From NCBI GenBank assembly GCA_039920745.1, contig JBDSDD010000081.1, forward strand, positions 21,983 to 85,982: a stretch of DNA of 64,000 bases, written 5' to 3'. A program made the translations under genes and the position numbers. The notes below the pieces were generated by a model. That model ran no database searches and was not told the DNA's origin. It saw only the letters and a list, made by a program, of their open reading frames with translations. This document shows positions 57,353-64,000 of this stretch, in pieces. The stretch is from Scleromatobacter sp039920745 (GTDB taxonomy: Bacteria > Pseudomonadota > Gammaproteobacteria > Burkholderiales > Burkholderiaceae_C). The first letter of the stretch is position 1. Every line of letters begins with the position of its first letter.

Positions 57353-59734
57353 ATGCGCGTGCGCACCCAGCTCCTCGCGTTCGTCAGCGCCTCGGTGTGC
57401 ACCGGCATCCTGGCCGCGGCGATCGTGTTCGCGGCGGGCCGGCGCGAGGACGCCGCTGCCGACGCGCAGGCACGGGCCCAGACCACCGAACACGAGGTCG
57501 CGGGCCTGCTCGCGCTCACGCAGGAATACGCGCGTTACGCGGAGCCGCGTGCGGCCGAGCAGTGGCGCCTGCGTCACGCCGCAATTGCCGCCGCACTCGC
57601 GGACGACCGCGGGCAGGGCAGCAATCCGGCGCTGGTCGAACTGCGCGACGTCACGCAAGCGCTGCCGGCGCTGTTCGCGCGCCTCGAGGAGTTGCCCAAC
57701 GCCAGCGACAGCTTCACGGTGCGTCGCAAGGAGGCGCTGCTCGACCAGTTGCTCACCAGCACCCAGGCGATGAGCGACTACGCCTACCAGTGGTTCCAGG
57801 GCGCGGTGGCGCAGCGCCGCGCGGCCGAGAACGAGTTCAAGTGGATCGCGCTGTCCGTGCCCTGCGTGATGCTGCTGATGCTGCTGGCCAGCGGCGCTGT
57901 CGTGCTGCGCCGCGTGCTGCTGCCGATGCGGCGCCTCGATCAGGCCGCCGCAGCGATCCGGCGCGGCGACATGAGCTTTCGCCTCGACAACACGACGCAG
58001 GACGAGTTCGGCGACCTGTCGCGCCAGTTCGACGCGATGACCACGGCGCTGATCGAAAGTGACCAGCAGCGCGACCGCTCCGAGCAGCAACTGCGCGACA
58101 TCACCGACAACCTGCCCGCGCTGGTCGGCTACATCGACCCCGAGCACCAATATCGCTTCGCCAACGAAAAGTACCGCGATTGGCTGGGCCACGATCCGAT
58201 CAGCATGGTCGGCCGCCACGTGGCCGAAGTGCTGGGCGAGGGTGCGTACGCCGCGATGAAAGGCAACCTGGACAAGGCTCTGGGCGGCGAGCGCGTGCAA
58301 TGGGCGCGCAGCGTGCGCCGAGATGGCGTCGAGCGCCACCTGCTGGTCGAGTACATCCCCGACATCGACCCCGGCGGCCGGGTGCGCGGCTGCTACACGC
58401 TGACCGTTGACATCACCGAGCGGCGCGCCGCCGAACTCGAGATCTCGCGCAGCGAACAGCGCATGGCAGCCCTCACCAACGCGATCCCCGCGATGGTCGG
58501 CTACTTCGACATGGACGAGACCTGCCTCTACGCGAACGACGCCGGCCTGCGCTCCCTGGGCGTCAATCGCGCGGACATCCCCGGCCTCGGCATGCGCGCA
58601 GCGCTCGGCGAGACTGTCTACGCGCAGCACGAGCCCTATGTGCGCGAGGTGCTGCAGGGCCGGCGCGCGCGCCTCGAGGGCCAGATCGCCTTCGCGGGCC
58701 GCGAGGCGCACTTCCAGGCCCACCTGATTCCCGACCGCAGCGACGGCGGCGTGCAGCGCGGCTTCTACCTGATGACCTTCGACATCACCGCGCTGAAGGA
58801 AGCACAGACGCGGCGCGCGAAGGTCGAGGGCCAGCTGCGCGCGATCACCGACAACCTGCCGGTGGCCATCACCTACCTCGACGCCGAGCAGCGCTACCGC
58901 TTCGTCAACCGCACCGGCCTCGACTGGCTGGGCCGCTCCGCCGCCGACGTCATCGGCCAGCGCATCGGCGACATCCTGCGGCCGATCGCCTACGAGCGCC
59001 GACGCGAGAACATCGAGGTGGGGCTGACTGGCAAGCGCGTCACGTTCGAGGCCGAGTCCGTGACCGGCGACGTCACCCGCATCCTGCACTACGTCTACAT
59101 TCCCGACATCGAGTCGGACGGCCGCGTCGCCGGGTTGTATGGCCTGGCCACCGACGTCTCGGCGCTGAAGAACGTCGAGCAGCAGCTGAGCCTGCTGGTG
59201 CGCTCGGACGTGCTGACCGGTGTGGCGAACCGCTACTCCTTCAACGAGGCGATGCCGCTGGCGCTGTCGCGGGCGCGGCGGTCGATGTCCGGCCTCGCGC
59301 TGATGTACCTGGACATCGACCACTTCAAGAGCATCAACGACAGCCTGGGCCACGCGGTCGGTGACGAGGTGCTCAAGGCGTTCGCCAAGCGGCTGCAGCA
59401 GAGCGTGCGCGCCACCGACACCGTCGCCCGCCTGGGCGGCGACGAGTTCGTGGTCATCCTCGAGGGCGTCAACGGGGCCGACGAGCCGCAGGTCGTGGCG
59501 CGCAAGATCATCGCCAACGTCGCGCGACCGCTGGAGGTGCAAGGGCGCATGCTGACGATCACCACGAGCATCGGCGTCGCGTTCCGGCGCGCGATCCTGG
59601 CGGCCGACAGCGCCACGTCCGAGGCCCTCATCGGCCGCGCCGACGCCGCGCTGTACGCCGCCAAGAAGGCCGGCCGCAACACCTGGCGCGTGATCTCCGA
59701 AGACGTGCTGCTCGCCGAGCAGGGGGTCGCGTGA
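57353..59734 (+). CDS. membrane diguanylate cyclase with HAMP, three PAS domains and GGDEF
   Basis: A 793-residue protein. Helix at about 8-28, a periplasmic helical sensor of about 130 residues, helix at about 165-187 (WIALSVPCVMLLMLLASGAVVL), a HAMP segment (LLPMRRLDQAAAAIRRGDMSFRLDN), three PAS-type repeats each opening with ITDNLPALVGY / LTNAIPAMVGY / ITDNLPVAITY, and a C-terminal GGDEF domain with intact LGGDEF and an RxxD product-inhibition site (RATD) just before it. LTGVANRYSFNEAM marks the domain start. It should make c-di-GMP under product feedback. Coupled downstream by GTGA. Confidence 0.92.
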   Translation: MRVRTQLLAFVSASVCTGILAAAIVFAAGRREDAAADAQARAQTTEHEVAGLLALTQEYARYAEPRAAEQWRLRHAAIAAALADDRGQGSNPALVELRDVTQALPALFARLEELPNASDSFTVRRKEALLDQLLTSTQAMSDYAYQWFQGAVAQRRAAENEFKWIALSVPCVMLLMLLASGAVVLRRVLLPMRRLDQAAAAIRRGDMSFRLDNTTQDEFGDLSRQFDAMTTALIESDQQRDRSEQQLRDITDNLPALVGYIDPEHQYRFANEKYRDWLGHDPISMVGRHVAEVLGEGAYAAMKGNLDKALGGERVQWARSVRRDGVERHLLVEYIPDIDPGGRVRGCYTLTVDITERRAAELEISRSEQRMAALTNAIPAMVGYFDMDETCLYANDAGLRSLGVNRADIPGLGMRAALGETVYAQHEPYVREVLQGRRARLEGQIAFAGREAHFQAHLIPDRSDGGVQRGFYLMTFDITALKEAQTRRAKVEGQLRAITDNLPVAITYLDAEQRYRFVNRTGLDWLGRSAADVIGQRIGDILRPIAYERRRENIEVGLTGKRVTFEAESVTGDVTRILHYVYIPDIESDGRVAGLYGLATDVSALKNVEQQLSLLVRSDVLTGVANRYSFNEAMPLALSRARRSMSGLALMYLDIDHFKSINDSLGHAVGDEVLKAFAKRLQQSVRATDTVARLGGDEFVVILEGVNGADEPQVVARKIIANVARPLEVQGRMLTITTSIGVAFRRAILAADSATSEALIGRADAALYAAKKAGRNTWRVISEDVLLAEQGVA

Positions 59735-60768
59735 GCGTGCCCACGCGCATGCAGCCGCGTGCCCGCCCGGGCGTGACGCGGCGCGCGTTCGTGGCCGCGA
59801 TGTGGGTGCTCGCTTGGACGCTTGCGTGGGGCTGCGCGCTGGCGCTGTTCGCGCGCCGGGCCGAGGCGGCGCCGCTGACGCTGGCGGTGTCGTCGGGGCC
59901 GGTGTCGCTGCCGATCTACGTGGCCGAGTCGCGCGGCTTCTTCAAGGACGAGGGACTCGACTTGCACCTGCGCGAATGCGCCAGCGGCCGCGAATGCTTC
60001 CAGTGGCTGGCCGACGGCAGCGTCGACGTCGCCACCGCGGCCGAGTTGCTGGTGGCCACCGGCAGCCCGGCGCACCGCGACCTGTCGATCTTCGCGACCA
60101 TCAGCGCCTCCTCGTACCAGATCAAGCTGGTGGCCCGCCGCAGCGCGCAGATCGCCGAGGCGCAGCAGATCCGCGGCAAGCGCGTGGGCACCGTGCTGGG
60201 CAGCTCGGCGCAGTACTTCCTGGACAACTGGCTCGTCTTCAACGACATCGATCCGAACAGCGTCACCGTCGTCGGCTTGACGCCGGACAAGATGGGCAAG
60301 GCGCTGGAGTCGCGCAACGTCGACGCGATCGCGATCTGGGAGCCGCTGGCCTCGTCGGCCGCGCAACTGCTGGCCGGCGACGCCATCACCTTCGTGAGCC
60401 CGCGCGTCTACACGCAGCATTTCAACCTGGTGAGCGCGCGCGCGACGCTGGCACGGCGCGACGCCGACATCACGCGCCTGCTGCGCGCTCTGCTGCGGGC
60501 CCAACGCACCATCCAGGCCGAACCCGACGCCGTGCGCGCGCTGCTTGCCGAGCGACTGCACCTGGCGCCGGCGCTGGCGTCCACGGTGATGGAAAACCAG
60601 GACTACCGCGTGCGGCTCGACCAGTCTCTCGTCACCACGATGCAGAGCGAGGCGCGCTGGGCCGCGCGCGGCAGCGGCAGCGGACGCACCGGCATCGACG
60701 TGCTGCGCGCCATCGATCCCGGGCCGTTGCTCCGCCTCGATGCGACGGCCGTGGGGCTCGTGCAATGA
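59731..60768 (+). CDS. periplasmic substrate-binding protein (SsuA/NMT1-like)
   Basis: A 345-residue protein starting at GTG 59731, overlapping the cyclase stop by four bases. N-terminal export signal (RRAFVAAMWVLAWTLAWGCALALFARRAEA). The mature part is NMT1/ThiY-like: LTLAVSSGPVSLPIYVAESRGFFKDEGLDLHL, DGSVDVATAAELLVATGS, KRVGTVLGSSAQYFLDNWL and LESRNVDAIAIWEPLASSA. There is no ABC permease or ATPase near it. It sits between two signalling genes, suggesting it senses a ligand for the cyclase rather than feeding a transporter. Confidence 0.88.
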   Translation: MSVPTRMQPRARPGVTRRAFVAAMWVLAWTLAWGCALALFARRAEAAPLTLAVSSGPVSLPIYVAESRGFFKDEGLDLHLRECASGRECFQWLADGSVDVATAAELLVATGSPAHRDLSIFATISASSYQIKLVARRSAQIAEAQQIRGKRVGTVLGSSAQYFLDNWLVFNDIDPNSVTVVGLTPDKMGKALESRNVDAIAIWEPLASSAAQLLAGDAITFVSPRVYTQHFNLVSARATLARRDADITRLLRALLRAQRTIQAEPDAVRALLAERLHLAPALASTVMENQDYRVRLDQSLVTTMQSEARWAARGSGSGRTGIDVLRAIDPGPLLRLDATAVGLVQ

Positions 60769-62459
60769 ACGCGCCTGTGCTGATCAGCGAGGCGCGTCGA
60801 TTGGCCGCGCTGCACGAGCTGGGCTTGCTGGACACCCTCGCCGAGCCCGCGTTCGACACCATCACGCGCACGGCGGCGCAGCTGTGCGGCGTGCCGATCG
60901 CACTGATCTCGCTGATCGACGCGCAACGCCAGTGGTTCAAGTCCAACATCGGCCTGGACGGTGTCGACGAGACGCCGCGCGACGTCGCGTTCTGCGACCA
61001 CGCGATCCGCGACGACGCATTGTTCGAAGTCAGCGACGCCACGCAGGATCCGCGCTTCGCAGCCAACCCGCTGGTCACCGGCCACCCCGAGATCCGCTTC
61101 TACGCCGGTGCGCCCATCGTGCTGCCGGGCGGCGAGCGCATCGGCACCGTGTGCGTGATCGACCGCACGCCGCGCCACCTCGACGAGCTCCAGCGCACGA
61201 TGTTGCAGAGCCTGGCCGAGATCGTCGGCGCGATGCTGTCGCAGCGGCGCCAGCTGCTGGCCACCACCAGCCAGCTGGCCGGCAGCGAGCTGCGCGTGCG
61301 TCGCCTGTACGAGGCCACACCGGCGATCCTGCATTCGATCGGTCCGGACGGGCGCATCCTCAATGTCAGCGACCGTTGGCTGGCGTTGCTCGGCTACGAG
61401 CGCCACGAGGTCGTGGGCCGGCTGTCGTCGGACTTCCTCACCCCGACCTCGCAGGCGCATGCGCGCGAAGTCGTGCTGCCGGCGTTCTTTCGCAACGGCC
61501 GCTGCGACCGCATCGAGTACCAGTTCGTGCGCCGCGACGGCGTCCCCATCGACGTGCTGCTGTCGGCCACGCTCGAGCGCGACGAGAACGGCAACAACGC
61601 GCGCTCGCTGGCGGTGCTGGAAGACGTGACGGCCACCAAGTTGCTGAGGAAGGAGCTCGACCGCACTCACGCGCACCTGGATGCGGTGGTCGACAACATG
61701 CCCGCGCTGGTCGGCTACTGGGATCGCGGCGGGGTCACGCGCTTCGTCAACCGCGACTTCCAGGCCGCCGTCGGCCTGCCCACCGACCGCCTGATCGGTC
61801 ATCGGCTGGGCGAGATCTTGTCGACCATCGACGCGGTCGGCTGGGCGTCGCTGGAGTCGCGCGTCGAGGCCGTGCTGGGCGGACGCCGCCAGGAGTTCGA
61901 GTGGGCGATGCTCACCACGTCGGGCCTGCGCCAGCTGCGCGTGACGCTGGTGCCGGCGCAGCCTTTCGACGACGACCAGGTCGACGGCTTCTACGGCACC
62001 TGGTTCGACATCACCGGCATGAAGTCGCTCGAGCTGCGCCAGCGCAACAGCGAGCAGCGCTACCGGTTGCTGTTCGACAACCTGGCCAGCGGCCACGCGC
62101 TGCACACGATCGAGGTGGACGAAGCCGGCAAACCGGTCAACTACCGCTTCCTGGCGATGAACACGGCGTTCAGCACGCTGCTGGGCATCGACGCGTCGAC
62201 CGCCGTGGGTTCGCGCGTGACCGACGTGTTCCCGGCCATCGCGACGGATCCCGCCGACTGGATCGGCCGCTTCGGCCGCGTAGCGCTCACCGGCGAGCCG
62301 ACGCGCTTCGAGCAGCTCGCCGCGTCGGGCCGCTGGTGGGACATCGTCGCCTACCAGCCGGTGCCGGGCCAGTTCGCGGTCATCGCGCAGGACATCTCCG
62401 AGCGCAAGCGGCTGGAGGCCGAGGTGGCGGAGCTGCGGGCGCAAGCCGGGCTGCCCTGA
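60765..62459 (+). CDS. cytoplasmic GAF + PAS sensor protein without output domain
   Basis: A 564-residue protein, overlapping the binding-protein stop by four bases. A GAF domain (LAEPAFDTITRTAAQLCGVPIALISLIDAQRQWFKS, then IRFYAGAPIVLPGGERIGTVCVID) is followed by three PAS segments: LYEATPAILHSIGPDGRILNVS; VDNMPALVGYWDRGGVTRFVN; LLFDNLASGHALHTIEVDEAG. The end reads FAVIAQDISERKRLEAEVAEL, a PAS-to-coiled-coil junction that normally leads to a kinase or GGDEF domain, but the frame stops there. It may act in trans on the cyclase. Confidence 0.87.
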   Translation: MNAPVLISEARRLAALHELGLLDTLAEPAFDTITRTAAQLCGVPIALISLIDAQRQWFKSNIGLDGVDETPRDVAFCDHAIRDDALFEVSDATQDPRFAANPLVTGHPEIRFYAGAPIVLPGGERIGTVCVIDRTPRHLDELQRTMLQSLAEIVGAMLSQRRQLLATTSQLAGSELRVRRLYEATPAILHSIGPDGRILNVSDRWLALLGYERHEVVGRLSSDFLTPTSQAHAREVVLPAFFRNGRCDRIEYQFVRRDGVPIDVLLSATLERDENGNNARSLAVLEDVTATKLLRKELDRTHAHLDAVVDNMPALVGYWDRGGVTRFVNRDFQAAVGLPTDRLIGHRLGEILSTIDAVGWASLESRVEAVLGGRRQEFEWAMLTTSGLRQLRVTLVPAQPFDDDQVDGFYGTWFDITGMKSLELRQRNSEQRYRLLFDNLASGHALHTIEVDEAGKPVNYRFLAMNTAFSTLLGIDASTAVGSRVTDVFPAIATDPADWIGRFGRVALTGEPTRFEQLAASGRWWDIVAYQPVPGQFAVIAQDISERKRLEAEVAELRAQAGLP

Positions 62460-62631
62460 GTCGCGGCGCGCCGCCTCGAGAGGGCTGCGGCGTCAGGCCA
62501 TCCACTCGAGCCGTGCGCGATCTGCACAGCGGTTCCGGTGATGGGCGGTTCTCGGGGTGCGGGCTTCAGAAACGCTTGACATGCGCTCCCTATACTCCTG
62601 GACGCTGATTCTGCAGGACAGGGAGAACTCG

Positions 62632-63465
62632 ATGACGTTGACGTACCGGATGTGGGGAGCCGCTCTCGCGCTGCTGGCGGGCCAGGGCGTGGCCGTGGCC
62701 GCGATCGGGCCCGAGGCCGCGACGGAGCTGACCCACAAGTCGGGCCTGTGGGTGCAGCTGGAATCGCTGGGCGCGCAGGTGCAGGCCGGCATGGCGGATT
62801 CGATGGCCAAGAGCCCGGGCCAGCTGACCGAACCGCAAAAGACCCGGATGCTCGATTGCGCGAAGACGGCCTACGCGGCCGACGGCCTGCGCGCGGTGGC
62901 GGTCGACGCCGTGGCGGGCACGCTGCAGCCCGCCGACGTCGCGCCGCTGACCGGCTGGTACGACAGCGCGCTGGGCCACAAGATCGCCGCCATCGAGGAA
63001 GCCTCCGCGGCGCAGGTGGTGACGCCGCAGGAGCGCCTGCAGCGCGGCGGCGAGGCACTGGGCCATGCAAGCGAGTCGCGCAAGGCGGCCCTCGATGCGA
63101 TCCTGGTCGAGACCCATTCCGTGGAGATGATGGCCGACACGCTGATCGAGATGGCCTACGCGGTGCAGCAGGGCATGGCCAGCCTCGATCCGGCGACGAC
63201 CACCGCGGCGCTGGCGCAGATCAAGGCCAATCTCGCCAGCCATCGCCCGCAGTTGCTCCAGCACTACGCGCAGATCTCGCTGCCGGCCTACGCGTTCACG
63301 TACACCGGGCTCGGCGACGATGACCTCAAGCAGTACGCCGACCACCTGTCCAGCCCGTCGGCCAAGACGTTCAACGACGGCTCCAGCCGCGGCGTCGCGC
63401 GCGCATTGAGCGCGGGGTCGGTGAAGCTGGGGCGCTGCCTCAAGGAAGCCGGCGCGAGGGGCTGA
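62632..63465 (+). CDS. exported DUF2059-type protein
   Basis: A 277-residue protein from ATG 62632, with AGGGAGAA eight bases before. Signal peptide MWGAALALLAGQGVAVAA within the first 25 residues. The C-terminal region has the DUF2059 shape: LTGWYDSALGHKIAAIEEASA and a later second copy, YAFTYTGLGDDDLKQYADHLSSPSAKTFNDGSSRGV. It is an all-helical periplasmic protein of unknown role. TTGACA at 62576 and TATACT at 62591 are only nine bases apart, so I do not call them a promoter. Confidence 0.78.
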   Translation: MTLTYRMWGAALALLAGQGVAVAAIGPEAATELTHKSGLWVQLESLGAQVQAGMADSMAKSPGQLTEPQKTRMLDCAKTAYAADGLRAVAVDAVAGTLQPADVAPLTGWYDSALGHKIAAIEEASAAQVVTPQERLQRGGEALGHASESRKAALDAILVETHSVEMMADTLIEMAYAVQQGMASLDPATTTAALAQIKANLASHRPQLLQHYAQISLPAYAFTYTGLGDDDLKQYADHLSSPSAKTFNDGSSRGVARALSAGSVKLGRCLKEAGARG

Positions 63466-63496
63466 CGACGCGCGCCGGCGCTTCGGGGGCGGTGCC

Positions 63497-63823
63497 TCAG
63501 GAGCCGTAGACCAGGAAATCGATGCCGTCCGTGCCGCTGCCGCCGAGCGCGTCCGCGAAGATCGTCAGCTTGGTGCCCGGCACGTCGTAGACGCGCGTCA
63601 GCTGCGTGTGCGGCGCCAGCGTGAACGTGTCGAGCTGCGCGACGAGCTCGTTGCCTTCGGTGATCGTCATGCGCACGTTGATGCCGGTGCCCGAGCCGGT
63701 GCGCTCGTCGGCGACGACGCGGATCTTGGAGAACTTGCTGACGTCGACGACGCCCAGTTGCTTGGACTGGCCGGCGGCGATCACCACGGCGCCCGGTGCC
63801 GTGCGAAATGCGAGAGTGGACAT
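63497..63823 (-). CDS. hypothetical beta-rich protein, 108 aa
   Basis: Start at ATG 63823 with AGGGAA eight bases upstream; the frame is open further upstream but unlikely. No signal peptide. Alternating strands: AVVIAAGQSKQLGVVDVSKF, IRVVADERTGSGTGINVRMTITEGN, VAQLDTFTLAPHTQLTRVYDV, KLTIFADALGG. The overall shape suggests a small beta-sandwich or jelly roll. Not recognised. It has its own promoter and palindrome upstream. Confidence 0.68.
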   Translation of the reverse strand: MSTLAFRTAPGAVVIAAGQSKQLGVVDVSKFSKIRVVADERTGSGTGINVRMTITEGNELVAQLDTFTLAPHTQLTRVYDVPGTKLTIFADALGGSGTDGIDFLVYGS

Positions 63824-63915
63824 GATGGTGTTCCCTGTTGCGATTGGCTTTACGGTGCCTGGCATCGATCGTCGGGGTTGATCGGGGGCACCGCGATCTC
63901 GCAACCTCGCGCGTT

Positions 63916-63938
63916 CCGCACTGCAGGAACTGCAGCGG
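63916..63938. promoter_or_regulatory. palindromic operator candidate
   Basis: Two CTGCAG palindromes (63921-63926 and 63930-63935) separated by GAA lie in an imperfect 23-base palindrome, placed just downstream of the predicted transcription start of the 108-aa gene. A repressor here would block the promoter. Confidence 0.45.
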
Positions 63939-63947
63939 AACCAACGC

Positions 63948-63975
63948 AATCTAGGCCTCTGCGCGCCAGATGCAA
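63948..63975 (-). promoter_or_regulatory. sigma70-type promoter for the 108-aa gene
   Basis: On the minus strand TTGCAT (63975-63970) and TAGATT (63953-63948) are 16 bases apart, a good -35/-10 pair, about 125 bases before the ATG at 63823. Confidence 0.5.
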
Positions 63976-64000
63976 GACACCACCTAGGGGTATGTCGGGC

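Noticed and set aside
56849..59542. An 897-codon minus-strand frame
   Set aside because: Fully antisense to the diguanylate cyclase; composition is shadow-like and the sense frame has intact HAMP, PAS and GGDEF motifs.
62576..62596. TTGACA and TATACT as a promoter for the DUF2059 gene
   Set aside because: The two hexamers are only nine bases apart, too close for a sigma70 promoter.

Overview
The window is high-GC (roughly two-thirds G+C), densely coded DNA from a chromosome that looks betaproteobacterial, most likely order Burkholderiales (Leptothrix/Rubrivivax/Roseateles-like). This placement is inferred from the gene repertoire: PEP-CTERM proteins, a scoAB-adc-3-hydroxybutyrate dehydrogenase cluster, a glutathione-dependent formaldehyde pathway, a CuA-like cupredoxin/ECF module, and many short Burkholderiales-type hypotheticals. 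I see no rRNA, tRNA, CRISPR array, transposase, integrase or phage gene.

Layout. 1-6.3 kb: an amino-sugar/galactoside catabolic operon, entered mid-gene (GH36 alpha-galactosidase, EamA exporter/permease, KbaZ/GatZ, AgaS, BadF-type sugar kinase, DeoR repressor). 6.3-10 kb (minus): small orphan, methyltransferase, DUF2007, DUF779 and an ExaC/AldB-type aldehyde dehydrogenase. 10-16 kb: cytoplasmic serine protease, hydrolase, DUF1697, acyltransferase, and a WYL regulator divergent from a NIPSNAP operon across two palindromes. 16-20.2 kb (minus): an ECF sigma factor lacking the usual acidic region-2 motif, a TPR Ser/Thr kinase, a small beta-rich protein and an uncatalogued double-glycine-leader micropeptide. 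20-26.5 kb: degenerate GGDEF protein, monooxygenase-like protein, methyltransferase, a Tat metallophosphoesterase/cupredoxin/ECF/anti-sigma operon, and a siderophore-interacting protein divergent from a MarR regulator over a strong inverted repeat. 26.5-27.6 kb: a sulA-like LexA box and promoter in front of tiny ORFs, one a single-TM peptide.

27.6-35.7 kb: formaldehyde detoxification (adhC-fghA), acetyltransferases, a PEP-CTERM protein, GST, TRIC-type channel, pirin, and a stand-alone CHASE3 membrane protein. 35.8-38.8 kb: a MoxR ATPase plus DUF2201/VWA protein behind a perfect 14-bp inverted repeat. 38.8-47.6 kb: alanine aminotransferase, a second PEP-CTERM protein, and an EF-G paralogue preceded by a leader peptide and intrinsic terminator that look like ribosome-dependent attenuation; then NADAR, RDD, YbhB, TspO, MAPEG and GIY-YIG-like proteins. 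47.6-52 kb: a second LexA-like box before a small gene, a decayed isochorismatase pseudogene, GFA enzyme, MFS exporter, a membrane-anchored receiver protein and a YgjP-like metalloprotease. 52-55.8 kb: ketone-body/PHB utilisation operon scoA-scoB-adc-bdhA-HAD. 57.3-62.5 kb: a tightly overlapping trio of PAS-GGDEF diguanylate cyclase, periplasmic solute-binding protein and GAF/PAS sensor. The window ends with a DUF2059 protein and a small orphan with a visible promoter and palindrome.

The best candidates for undescribed biology are the EF-G2 attenuator (43.2-43.4 kb), the LexA-box/micropeptide locus (26.6-27.0 kb), the sigma/kinase/double-glycine-peptide locus (16.1-20.1 kb) and the cyclase/binding-protein/PAS operon (57.4-62.5 kb). 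All functions are read from sequence patterns by eye; no database search was run.
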